From the NCBI RefSeq assembly GCF_003173595.1, contig NZ_QGNZ01000005.1:101372-165371 (forward strand): a stretch of DNA of 64,000 nt, written 5' to 3'. Each line of letters starts with the position of its first letter. The stretch's first letter is position 1. This document shows, in pieces, positions 51,161 through 60,800 of this stretch. The notes under the pieces are model-generated. The model was not told the DNA's origin. It did no database searches and worked only from the letters and a program-made list of their open reading frames with translations. The stretch comes from Pedobacter yonginensis (GTDB lineage: Bacteria > Bacteroidota > Bacteroidia > Sphingobacteriales > Sphingobacteriaceae). The position numbers and the translations under genes were made by a program.

Positions 51161-52657
51161 ATGGACATCTTATCATACCTCTTAGAGCTCTTGCAACAAA
51201 GCAAGGAAGTCAGTATTACTGGCTTAGGAACTTTCTATAAAAAGAAATTTCCAGGCAGATACGATAAGGAAAAACAGTCGTTTTTACCTCCGGGCTACAC
51301 TTTGCAGTTTACAAGCGAAGTTAGAGATGCGGAAAATTTAGTCAATTTTATTGCTGCTAAACGAAATATTTCTACCGATAGCACCAATCATTACATTTCT
51401 CGCTTTGCTGACGATGTAAATAAACGATTAGAAATTGAACATGAAGCTGAGTTGGAAAATATTGGTAGGCTGTTTTATACCGAACACGAAGGTTTAAGCT
51501 TCGAGCCGGCTCAAAGCGTTAGTTACGGATCGGAATTTTACGGATTACCATCAATTCAAGCAGCAGATGATTCTGCAGAGGAAGTAGCTGTACCACATCA
51601 GAAAGAAGATGAAGGGGAGATTTATGATGAGATTGCAGAAGCACCAGTTGTTCCTTCTGAATCGCAAAAAACCATCGAAAGCGAAGCCACTTTTCCAGTT
51701 ATAGAAAACGTAGAATTGGATGAAGTTAAGGATGACCTTAAAAATACCCTGAAGCATTCAGGACCACTGGAAGCAGAAGCAGAAGTTCCAGAATTTATAA
51801 AAGAGCAACATCAAGAAAATCCTGACCGTTTTGGGCACACGCCGGAATCAGAGCAAGGTAGCGATGAGCATAAGGGAGGTATCATTGATGCTCCTGAATT
51901 TATAAAAGAACAACACGAGGAACATCCGAATCGTTTTGGCCATACACCTGAAGTTGAAATACCAAAAACTTACATCAATTTACACGATGATGTTGTTGAA
52001 CACGAAGAAATCGTGCCGGTTGAAGAAGTTATAGAAGCACCTGGATTTATCAAAGAACAGCATGCCGAACATCCAGAACGTTTTGGCCATGATCCACTGT
52101 TAGATGAAACCAGCGCGGACGAAAGCAAATCAATCTGGCCTAAAATATTGGTTGGTATATTAATTTTAGCTGTAATTGGCGGCCTTCTTTATTTTATTAA
52201 ACCGGAATTGTTCACGCCAGTAGCCAAAGTTGATCAAAAACAAGCTCCGGTAGCTATTGATTCGCAAAAAGTTACAGTGGATACCGCAAAGTTAAAGCAA
52301 GATTCCATAGCAAAAACAGATAGCATTTTAAAAGCCAATCAGGTTGTACCTAAAAAAGATAGTGTTAAAAAAGCCGCTTTAGCATCACAAAAGCCGGCAC
52401 TATCAGATGTAATGGCTGGAAATACAACCTTCCACATTATTGGAGCTTCCTTTAAAACGGTTAAAAAAGCAGAACAATTCATTCAACAAATGAAAGGTTA
52501 TGGAATATCAGCTAAAATTGTTCCCATAGAAGGCCCTTATAAAAAAGTAAGTATTGCTTCATTTAAAACAGAGAAAGAAGCTTTTGAAGCCAGACCAGCT
52601 TTAAGCAAAAAAGTTAGAATAAAAGAATTAGACATTAAACAGATAAACACACCATAA
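51161..52657 (+). CDS. HU-CCDC81-like / SPOR transmembrane protein with three internal repeats
   Basis: A 498-residue bitopic protein. Residues 1-120 resemble the bacterial CCDC81-type HU domain pair ('MDILSYLLELLQQSKEVSITGLGTFYKKKFPGRYD', 'ENIGRLFYTEHEGLSFEP') and should be cytoplasmic. An acidic linker holds three near-identical units starting at residues 208, 243 and 292 (pattern PEFIKEQH-x-E-x-P-x-RFGH). A helix at about 327-347 spans the inner membrane. The C-terminal SPOR domain (about 422-495, 'FHIIGASFKTVKKAEQFIQQMKGYGISAKIV') should bind denuded peptidoglycan. The stop shares a base with the exbB start. Confidence 0.9.
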   Translation: MDILSYLLELLQQSKEVSITGLGTFYKKKFPGRYDKEKQSFLPPGYTLQFTSEVRDAENLVNFIAAKRNISTDSTNHYISRFADDVNKRLEIEHEAELENIGRLFYTEHEGLSFEPAQSVSYGSEFYGLPSIQAADDSAEEVAVPHQKEDEGEIYDEIAEAPVVPSESQKTIESEATFPVIENVELDEVKDDLKNTLKHSGPLEAEAEVPEFIKEQHQENPDRFGHTPESEQGSDEHKGGIIDAPEFIKEQHEEHPNRFGHTPEVEIPKTYINLHDDVVEHEEIVPVEEVIEAPGFIKEQHAEHPERFGHDPLLDETSADESKSIWPKILVGILILAVIGGLLYFIKPELFTPVAKVDQKQAPVAIDSQKVTVDTAKLKQDSIAKTDSILKANQVVPKKDSVKKAALASQKPALSDVMAGNTTFHIIGASFKTVKKAEQFIQQMKGYGISAKIVPIEGPYKKVSIASFKTEKEAFEARPALSKKVRIKELDIKQINTP

Positions 52658-53367
52658 TGACGACCCTATTAACCATTCTTCAAGACACTACACAAGCATT
52701 GCAAGACACCGCACAGGTAGCTAACCCAACGTTAAGCCAACCCGCACCAGAGATACATTTTATTGATTTACTGTTTAAAGGTGGCTGGGTAATGATTCCT
52801 TTGGCATTTTTGGCCGTTTTAGCTTTGGTTATTTTCTTCGAACGTTACATAACCATCAAAAAAGCCACTAAAGACGAGTCTAACCTGATGGGTCAAGTTA
52901 GAACTTACATCCAAGCTGGAAATTTAGAAGGCGCATCTGCGATGTTGAGAAACAATAACTCTCCCCTATCTCGCATGTTGCAAAAAGGACTAAAACGTAT
53001 TGGTCGTCCAATTAAAGACATTGAGGGTGCTATTGAAAACGTTGGCAAATTAGAAGTTTCCAAATTGGAAAAAAACATCAGTATTTTAGGCATCGTTGCC
53101 GGAATTGCACCAATGCTCGGTTTCGTAGGTACAATTGTTGGGGTAATCACCATCTTCCATCAAGTATCCATCAAAGGCGCAATCGAAATCGGCACCATTT
53201 CAGGAGGTTTGTACACCAAAATGATTACCTCAGCAACGGGGTTGATTATAGGAATCATAGCCTACGTTTTATACCACATTTTAAATATCATGGTAGAGAA
53301 AATCATTCTTAAAATGGAAACCGATGCAATTGATTTTATTGATTTATTAGAAGAACCAGGCAAATAA
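52657..53367 (+). CDS. exbB: MotA/TolQ/ExbB proton channel family protein
   Basis: A 236-residue inner-membrane protein. Three helices: about 46-66 ('GGWVMIPLAFLAVLALVIFFERY'), 145-165 ('ISILGIVAGIAPMLGFVGTIVGVITIF') and 185-215 ('ISGGLYTKMITSATGLIIGIIAYVLYHILNIMV'). The second and third helices hold the TolQ/ExbB signature. With the ExbD-like partner it forms the proton-driven motor that pulls a TonB/TolA-like protein. Coding sequences of the neighbours overlap by one base on both sides, so expression is tightly coupled. Confidence 0.93.
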   Translation: MTTLLTILQDTTQALQDTAQVANPTLSQPAPEIHFIDLLFKGGWVMIPLAFLAVLALVIFFERYITIKKATKDESNLMGQVRTYIQAGNLEGASAMLRNNNSPLSRMLQKGLKRIGRPIKDIEGAIENVGKLEVSKLEKNISILGIVAGIAPMLGFVGTIVGVITIFHQVSIKGAIEIGTISGGLYTKMITSATGLIIGIIAYVLYHILNIMVEKIILKMETDAIDFIDLLEEPGK

Positions 53368-53768
53368 TGAATTTACGCAAAAGAACAAAAGGAAGTGTAG
53401 AAGTACATACATCAGCACTGAACGATATCATGTTCTTTCTGATGCTGTTTTTCTTATTGGCCTCTGCAGTGGTAAATCCAACCGTAGTTAAACTACTGTT
53501 GCCTCAATCCTCTAGCGGACAGCAATCTACAGCTAAAAAGGCGGTTACCGTAACCATAGACGAAAACTTAAAATATTTCGTTGAAAAAAAACCGGTAAGC
53601 ATAGAAGAATTACAACCCGTATTGGAAGGATACCAGAAATTAGCACCAGATATGACCATCTTGTTGTACGTATCTCGTAATGTAACCTATCAAGATGGTT
53701 TTGTAGTGAACGACATCGCAAATAAATTAAAGTTAAAACTTGTAGTAGCGGTTGAGCCTAAAAAATAA
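53367..53768 (+). CDS. exbD: ExbD/TolR biopolymer transport protein
   Basis: A 133-residue protein with one N-terminal helix at about residues 19-38 ('LNDIMFFLMLFFLLASAVVN'). Its Asp is the proton-translocating residue of the family. A periplasmic domain follows ('KAVTVTIDENLKYFVEKKPVSIEELQPVLEGY', 'VNDIANKLKLKLVVAVEPKK'). It sits in frame-overlap with exbB (ATGA) and the transducer gene. Confidence 0.94.
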   Translation: MNLRKRTKGSVEVHTSALNDIMFFLMLFFLLASAVVNPTVVKLLLPQSSSGQQSTAKKAVTVTIDENLKYFVEKKPVSIEELQPVLEGYQKLAPDMTILLYVSRNVTYQDGFVVNDIANKLKLKLVVAVEPKK

Positions 53769-54583
53769 TGACTCATAAAGAAGAAAATAATTACCCAAAA
53801 GCATTTGCCATTTCAATTGGCATTATGGCCCTTTTATTGGCCATAAGCTTTATAATCGTGATTGGTTCTTACCAACCACCCGAAGAATTGGGTATGGGCG
53901 GTATGGTAGTTAACTACGGCACCTCTGCCGAAGGTATGGGCGACGATTACACCAGCATCGAAGAACCATCTGCCGATCCAAATGCAAATAATAAGAGGCC
54001 AGACAAGGTAACACCAGAAGAAAAAGTTACCCCAACCACATCTACAGAAAGTAGCGATAAAGACATCCAGACACAAAACACAGAAGAAGCCATAAGCATT
54101 AACACAAAACCTCAAAAGGCAACTTCTTCAACGCCAACAACCACAACAGAAGAAAAACCTTCTAAACCTGTTATCAACCAAAATGCCTTATACAAAGGCA
54201 AGAAAAATACCGGGCAGGGCGGTGGAGATGGAACCGGCTCAACAGCCGGAAATCAAGGTTCCGTTAATGGCGACCCACTATCAAACAACTACGGCGAAGG
54301 GGGCTCAGGCTTTGGAAACAAACCTATCGAATTAAGACGGTTTTCAAATTTAGTTATCCCGAAAGATGACGGACAGAAAACAGGTAAAGTGGCCATAAGG
54401 ATTTATTTCAACAAAGCAGGCGCAATTACAAGAGCCAACCAAGAGTTAAAAGGTTCTACCATTACAGATACAGAATTGGTTAATAAATGCATTCAAGCCG
54501 TATTGAATTCATCTTTGAGTAAAACAGATGTTGGCGGTGATAGCCAAACAGGTGTAGTTGTTTTCAATTTTAAAGTGAAGTAA
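53768..54583 (+). CDS. TonB/TolA-like energy transducer
   Basis: A 271-residue protein with one transmembrane helix at about 11-33 ('AFAISIGIMALLLAISFIIVIGSY'). A long Pro/Thr/Ser/Gly-rich linker follows ('EKVTPTTSTESSDKDIQTQNTEEA', 'GGGDGTGSTAGNQGSVNGD') and a C-terminal globular domain of about 85 residues ('TGKVAIRIYFNKAGAITRANQELKGSTITDTELVNKCIQAVLNSS'). This is the build of TonB/TolA: membrane anchor on the ExbBD motor, extended periplasmic stalk, and a domain touching an outer-membrane partner. Whether it serves transport (Ton) or envelope constriction (Tol) cannot be read directly; the SPOR neighbour favours the second. Confidence 0.9.
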   Translation: MTHKEENNYPKAFAISIGIMALLLAISFIIVIGSYQPPEELGMGGMVVNYGTSAEGMGDDYTSIEEPSADPNANNKRPDKVTPEEKVTPTTSTESSDKDIQTQNTEEAISINTKPQKATSSTPTTTTEEKPSKPVINQNALYKGKKNTGQGGGDGTGSTAGNQGSVNGDPLSNNYGEGGSGFGNKPIELRRFSNLVIPKDDGQKTGKVAIRIYFNKAGAITRANQELKGSTITDTELVNKCIQAVLNSSLSKTDVGGDSQTGVVVFNFKVK

Positions 54584-54588
54584 TTTTG
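54558..54588 (+). promoter_or_regulatory. Candidate internal promoter for folC
   Basis: TAATTTTG (54581-54588), a TAnnTTTG match overlapping the stop codon of the transducer gene, with TTGTTTTC at 54558-54565 as the -33 region. It would let folC be made apart from the envelope operon. Confidence 0.45.
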
Positions 54589-54620
54589 CAATCAACGTTC
54601 CATTACGCTTATCCTTATTC

Positions 54621-55913
54621 ATGTTGAACTATCAGCAAACACTTGATTATCTGTACAGTAAACTTCCAATGTTTACACGTATCGGCGCAGCAGCCTTTAA
54701 AAAAGATTTAACTAACACCCTAATTCTTTGCAAAGCTTTAGATCAACCCCAGCATAAATTTAAAAGCATTCACGTTGCCGGTACAAACGGTAAAGGGTCA
54801 ACATCGCACATGCTGGCTTCCGTATTGCAAGCTCAAGGTTACAAAACCGGGCTATACACTTCGCCCCATTTGAAAGATTTTCGGGAGCGTATTCGAATAA
54901 ATGGCAAAATGATCTCAAAAACAGAAGTCATAAAATTTGTTCAACAACAAAAAACACTAATTAGAGAAGTAGAGCCCTCTTTCTTTGAAGTTACGGTAGC
55001 CATGGCATTTGATTATTTTGCAAGGCATCAAGTAGATGTTGCCGTAATCGAAGTGGGCTTAGGCGGCCGCTTGGATTCAACAAATATCATCAAGCCAGAA
55101 ATTGCGGTGATTACCAACATCAGTATGGATCATACCAATATGCTCGGCAATACCATTGAAGAAATTGCAGGAGAAAAAGCAGGGATCATCAAGCAAAATA
55201 TCCCGGTGGTTATCGGAGAAACGCAAGAAAAATCAAAAGGCGTTTTTTTAAATAAAGCGGATGAAATGCATGCCCCAATCGTTTTTGCAGATGCCGTTCT
55301 ATCCGCAAACAATATCTCCGTGAAAAATAACAAACTGCATCTCAACATATTTCAAGCTGCTGAACTTAAATTCGAAAACCTACAAAGCGACTTAACCGGA
55401 CTGTATCAGCCAAAAAATGTGCTTACCGTTTTGCAAACTTTTGAAGTATTGAATCAGCACACCGAAATTAAAACTTCAACAGAAAATATTTATAAAGGCT
55501 TAAAACAAGTAAAAAAACGAACAGGATTGCAAGGGCGTTGGCAAACGTTGAGCAAAATCCCACTAATCATTTGTGATACGGGCCATAACGAAGCCGGAAT
55601 AACGGAAGTGGTAAAAAACATCGAGCAGACCCCGCATAAAAACCTACACCTAGTTTTTGGCATGGTGAAAGATAAAGACATTTTAAAAGTGCTATCATTA
55701 TTACCAAAGGATGCAAAATATTATTTCTGCAAACCAGATTTAGAGCGAGGCTTAGATGCTAAAGATCTTCAAGAACAGGCTAAGGCATTAGGATTACAGG
55801 GAAAAACCTTTAATTCTGTTGCAGAGGCGAAGTCAAAGGCAATCGAATTAGCCAGTATGGATGATTTAATATTCATCGGTGGGAGTACCTTCGTTGTTGC
55901 AGAATCCCTATAA
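54621..55913 (+). CDS. folC: Folylpolyglutamate synthase/dihydrofolate synthase FolC
   Basis: A 430-residue Mur-ligase-fold enzyme. It adds glutamate to dihydropteroate and folates. Motifs: HVAGTNGKGSTSHMLASVL (P-loop), YTSPHLKDFRERIRINGKMI, 'VAVIEVGLGGRLDSTNI' and 'NISMDHTNMLGNTIEEIAGEKAGIIKQ', then ICDTGHNEAGI in the C-terminal domain. It lies 37 bases behind the transducer gene, so it is possibly read from the same message. Confidence 0.95.
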   Translation: MLNYQQTLDYLYSKLPMFTRIGAAAFKKDLTNTLILCKALDQPQHKFKSIHVAGTNGKGSTSHMLASVLQAQGYKTGLYTSPHLKDFRERIRINGKMISKTEVIKFVQQQKTLIREVEPSFFEVTVAMAFDYFARHQVDVAVIEVGLGGRLDSTNIIKPEIAVITNISMDHTNMLGNTIEEIAGEKAGIIKQNIPVVIGETQEKSKGVFLNKADEMHAPIVFADAVLSANNISVKNNKLHLNIFQAAELKFENLQSDLTGLYQPKNVLTVLQTFEVLNQHTEIKTSTENIYKGLKQVKKRTGLQGRWQTLSKIPLIICDTGHNEAGITEVVKNIEQTPHKNLHLVFGMVKDKDILKVLSLLPKDAKYYFCKPDLERGLDAKDLQEQAKALGLQGKTFNSVAEAKSKAIELASMDDLIFIGGSTFVVAESL

Positions 55914-55982
55914 AAACTTTACAAAAACTTCAAAAATTCTTCATCTAAAAATTGTTACTTTAGCCGAATAACAAAAATAAGA

Positions 55983-57641
55983 ATGAAGAAAATATCTTAC
56001 TTAATCTTTTCCCTATCGCTCTTTTCGCTATCCATTGCCTCTGCGCAAACCAAAAAAACCACATCACCACAACCAAAAGCATTTCCCGCCGAAGTTGCCA
56101 GACCTAAATTGGTTGTTGGCCTAGTTGTTGATCAAATGCGCTGGGATTATTTATACAGATACTACAATCGATATACAAATGGAGGCTTTAAAAGGTTAGT
56201 TAACGAAGGTTTCTCTGTAGAAAATACTTTAATCCCATATACCCCAACTTATACTGCATGCGGACACACTTGTATTTATACAGGTTCAGTTCCAGCGCTG
56301 CATGGTATAATCGGTAACGATTGGTACGATGCTGAAACAAAAAAGAATTTATATTGTACGGAAGATACATCTGTTACGACCGTTGGAAGCACACCTTCAT
56401 CAGAAGGCCAAATGTCTCCAAAAAACATGTTAACCAGCACCATAACAGATGAACTTCGATTGTCCACCAATTTTAAAGGCAAAGTAATCGGCATCTCCTT
56501 GAAAGATAGAGGTTCTATCCTTCCGGCAGGACACACAGCAAATGCTGCATACTGGTATCAAGGTACAACCGGCAACTGGATCACCAGTTCATATTACATG
56601 AAAGCGGTACCAACATGGATTGCAGATTACAATAAATTAAAGTTGGCAAATAAGTTTTACGCCAAAAACTGGGAAACATTATATCCCATTAATACCTACG
56701 TAAACAGCACCGCTGATGAAAAAGCTTATGAAGGTAAAACAAGCACCTTTCCGCACCAGCTTACACAAAACATCGATAAAAACTTTGATGCCATCAGAAG
56801 TACACCGTATGGAAATACGATCACTTTAGATTTAGCAAAACTGGCCATTTTATCCGAAGATTTAGGACAAGACAACAACACCGATTTCTTAGCAGTGAGC
56901 TGTTCATCAACCGATTACATCGGACATGGATATGGACCAAACTCTATCGAAGTGGAAGACACCTATTTACGATTAGACAAGGATGTGGAAGAATTTCTAA
57001 ACTATTTGGATAAAAAAGTCGGTAAAGGAAACTACACCATTTTCTTAACTGCTGATCATGGCGCAGCACATGTACCCGGTTTTATGACAGAAAATAAAAT
57101 CCCTGCAGGTGTAGTCAGTGATAGAGATATTGCCACTAAACTGAATGCCTTCTTAAATGAAAAATTTAAGGTCAACAACATCGTGTTAAGATCCATGAAT
57201 AATCAGATTATCTTCGATCACGATAAAACAGATAACGGATCAGTGAGTTTCGACGTAATTAAAGCTGCATCTATAGAGTATTTAAAAAAACTAGATGGCT
57301 TTGCTAACGTAGTTGACATTTCTAGAATAGCACAATCTACACTTCCAGAAATTCAAAAAACAATGATAACCAATGGCTACAATGCCAGAAGAAGTGGAGA
57401 TCTTTACTACATACTAAATCCGAATTGGTTTAATGGCAGCAGCACTGGTACAACCCATGGCAACTGGAATCCATACGATGCCCACATCCCATTGGTATTT
57501 ATGGGCTGGGGAATTAAACAGGGTGCTTCAAACAAGACACATTACATGACAGATATTTCTGCAACACTTGCAGCCCTGCTCCACATACAAATGCCAAACG
57601 GTTGTGTTGGAGAACCCATAACCGAGATTACCAATAAATAA
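55983..57641 (+). CDS. PafA-like alkaline phosphatase
   Basis: A 552-residue exported enzyme (signal peptide residues 1-21, LFSLSIASAQ). 'LVVGLVVDQMRWDYLYRY' provides the first metal Asp. 'PYTPTYTACGHTCIYTGSVPALHGIIGNDWYD' provides the Thr nucleophile and the Asn that binds phosphate. 'ISLKDRGSILPAGH' gives the Lys-x-Arg pair characteristic of PafA monoesterases. 'SCSSTDYIGHGYGPNSIEVEDTYLRLD' and 'LTADHGAAHVPGF' supply the remaining zinc ligands. It releases phosphate from organic monoesters in the periplasm, in this phylum often independent of phosphate supply. Confidence 0.94.
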   Translation: MKKISYLIFSLSLFSLSIASAQTKKTTSPQPKAFPAEVARPKLVVGLVVDQMRWDYLYRYYNRYTNGGFKRLVNEGFSVENTLIPYTPTYTACGHTCIYTGSVPALHGIIGNDWYDAETKKNLYCTEDTSVTTVGSTPSSEGQMSPKNMLTSTITDELRLSTNFKGKVIGISLKDRGSILPAGHTANAAYWYQGTTGNWITSSYYMKAVPTWIADYNKLKLANKFYAKNWETLYPINTYVNSTADEKAYEGKTSTFPHQLTQNIDKNFDAIRSTPYGNTITLDLAKLAILSEDLGQDNNTDFLAVSCSSTDYIGHGYGPNSIEVEDTYLRLDKDVEEFLNYLDKKVGKGNYTIFLTADHGAAHVPGFMTENKIPAGVVSDRDIATKLNAFLNEKFKVNNIVLRSMNNQIIFDHDKTDNGSVSFDVIKAASIEYLKKLDGFANVVDISRIAQSTLPEIQKTMITNGYNARRSGDLYYILNPNWFNGSSTGTTHGNWNPYDAHIPLVFMGWGIKQGASNKTHYMTDISATLAALLHIQMPNGCVGEPITEITNK

Positions 57642-57648
57642 CTTACCA

Positions 57649-57674
57649 AGGCCACCAATTCGGTGGCTTTTTTG
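57649..57674 (+). terminator. Intrinsic terminator of the PafA-like gene
   Basis: GCCACC (57651-57656) and GGTGGC (57662-57667), extended by flanking A/T pairs, followed by six T. Confidence 0.85.
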
Positions 57675-57726
57675 TTTTATTACTGTATCAATATCATTAA
57701 AAAACCATCCAATAACAAGTATTTGC

Positions 57727-57734
57727 TACATTTG
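57727..57734 (+). promoter_or_regulatory. Candidate -7 box (TACATTTG) of icmF
   Basis: An exact TAnnTTTG match, giving a leader of about 60 bases before ATG 57802. No clear -33 box. Confidence 0.4.
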
Positions 57735-57801
57735 CATACCAAATATATACAAGCAATAAGTTTAGAAAAATCTTCCTTTTCTATCCCAAGAATCCACAAA
57801 T

Positions 57802-60800
57802 ATGCAACAAGTAGAAATATATAAACCTAAAAATAAAATCCGGTTCGTTACAGCAGCTTCTTTATTCGATGGACACGATGCCACGATAAACATCATGCGT
57901 CGAATTCTTCAGTCGTCTGGAGCGGAGGTTATTCATTTGGGGCATAACCGATCAGTTGATGAAGTGGTTAATTGTGCCATACAGGAAGATGTTCAAGGTA
58001 TCGCAATGACATCTTATCAAGGTGGTCACCTAGAATATTTTAAGTATATGTATGATCTGCTTCAAGAAAAAGGATCAGGACACATCAAAATATTTGCCGG
58101 CGGTGGAGGCGTAATCCTTCCTTCAGAAATTGAAGAGTTGCAACAATATGGCATTTCTAAAATTTATTCTCCAGATGATGGTCGTAAAATGGGTTTACAA
58201 GGTATGATAAATGATATGTTGCAAAAAACCGACTTCGTGACCAAAGCCAGCATAACCGATGAACTTGCAACCATACCTACCAAAAGCATCAAAGCCATAG
58301 CAGGGGCCATCACCGTTGCAGAAAATGATCCCGAAGGCGCTCAGCAATTTGTGGATGAACTCAAAAAGTTATCCAAAAACAATAAAGCACCAATACTCGG
58401 CATCACCGGAACGGGAGGCGCAGGCAAATCATCATTAGTGGATGAACTGGTTCGAAGATTTCTGGTAGAAGTTAAAGATAAAACCCTTGCCATAATCTCT
58501 GTCGATCCCTCCAAGAGAAAAACAGGTGGCGCACTCTTGGGCGATCGAATTCGAATGAATGCGATTAATAATCCCAGAGTGTACATGAGATCCTTAGCCA
58601 CTCGCCAAGCAAATCTCGCGCTATCAAAGAACGTACAAGAGAGTATTGATATTTGCAAAGCAGCAGGTTACGATCTCATTATTGTGGAAACTTCGGGAAT
58701 TGGACAATCTGATACCGAAATTACCGAACATTGCGATGTTTCTTTGTACGTTATGACACCAGAATTTGGCGCTGCCACTCAATTGGAAAAAATTGATATG
58801 CTAGACTTTGCAGATTTGGTTGCCATAAATAAGTTCGACAAAAGAGGTGCTTTAGATGCCTTGCGAGATGTGCGTAAGCAATACAAACGGAATCACAATA
58901 TTTTCGATGCAAAAGATGAGGAAATTCCAGTTTATGGAACAATGGCTTCTCAATTTAACGATCCTGGAATGAACAATTTATTTGTTGCCTTAATGCAGCA
59001 GATAAAAGAAAAAACTGGAACAGATTTCCATGCAAAAATGGAGCTTACATCCGATCAATCAGAAAAAGTTTACATCATCCCACCAGACCGAATCAGATAT
59101 TTAGCAGAAATAGCAGAAGCCAGTCAAACCTATAACGATTGGGTCAATCAGCAATCAAGTATTGCCAGAAAAATGTACCAATTGAAAGGTGTGATGGATT
59201 TATCTAAAGAACACCAATCCCTTTCATTGGGCGCTGGATTACAAGAAGCCTACAATTTTTTTGAGGAACAACTAGATGGAACCTGTAAAAGATTACTTCG
59301 CCAATGGCCTGAAACCAAAAAAGCCTACAAAGAAGAATTTTTCGTTTACAAGGTGCGCGACAAAGAAATTAAATTGCCTTTGTATTACGAATCCCTGTCA
59401 AAATTAAACATTCCGAAGGTTTCTTTGCCAAGATATGAAGATTGGGGCGACATTTTACGCTGGCTACTCACAGAAAATCTCCCGGGAGAATTTCCTTATG
59501 CGGCAGGCGTATTTCCACTTAAACGTGAAGGAGAAGATCCAACCAGAATGTTTGCCGGAGAAGGTGGACCGGAAAGAACAAACAAACGTTTCCATTACGT
59601 TTCTTTAGGGCAACCCGCACATCGCCTTTCAACAGCTTTTGATTCTGTAACGCTCTATGGCGAAGATCCTCATATCCGTCCGGATATTTATGGTAAAATC
59701 GGAAATTCTGGCGTAAGTATCGCTACTTTAGATGATGCAAAGAAACTCTATTCTGGATTTGATCTCTGTGCAGCCTCCACCTCGGTTTCGATGACCATAA
59801 ACGGCCCTGCACCCATGTTATTGGGCTTCTTCATGAACGTGGCTATTGATCAACAATGTGAAAAATACATCATCGCAAATGGCTTACAGGAAGAAATTCA
59901 GGAGAAAATAGAAGCGATTTATAAAGCTAAAAACACAACTCGTCCAAGTTATCAAGGCGAGCTCCCTTTAGGAAATGATGGTCTTGGTCTAATGCTTTTG
60001 GGCGTTACAGGAGATGAAGTATTGCCGCCAGATGTCTATTCGGAAATACGAGCCAAGGCAATAAGTTCAGTACGTGGAACGGTTCAGGCCGATATTTTGA
60101 AGGAAGATCAAGCGCAAAATACCTGTATATTCTCAACAGAATTTGCCCTGAGAATGATGGGCGATATTCAAAAATACTTTATTGATGAAAAGGTAAGGAA
60201 TTTCTATTCCGTATCCATCTCAGGCTATCACATTGCTGAAGCGGGCGCTAACCCAATTTCTCAACTTGCCTTTACTTTGAGTAATGGATTCACTTTCGTA
60301 GAATATTACTTAAGCCGTGGGATGCATATTGATGATTTTGCACCCAATCTATCGTTCTTCTTTTCAAATGGTATTGATCCAGAATATGCAGTGATTGGCA
60401 GAGTAGCCAGAAGAATTTGGGCAAAAGCAATCAAAAATAAATATAAAGGGAATGATCGTTCTCAGAAATTGAAATATCACATTCAAACTTCCGGGCGATC
60501 TTTACACGCACAGGAAATCGATTTTAATGATATCAGAACCACTTTGCAAGCTCTGTATGCCATATATGATAATTGTAACTCCTTACACACCAATGCATAT
60601 GATGAAGCCATTACAACCCCTACGGAAGAATCTGTAAGAAGAGCAATGGCCATTCAGTTGATTATAAACCGCGAATTGGGATTAGCTAAAAATGAAAACC
60701 CGCTACAAGGTGCTTTCATAATCGAGGAATTAACAGACTTGGTTGAAGATGCCGTACTTGCAGAATTCAAAAGAATAAACGATCGTGGAGGGGTACTTGG

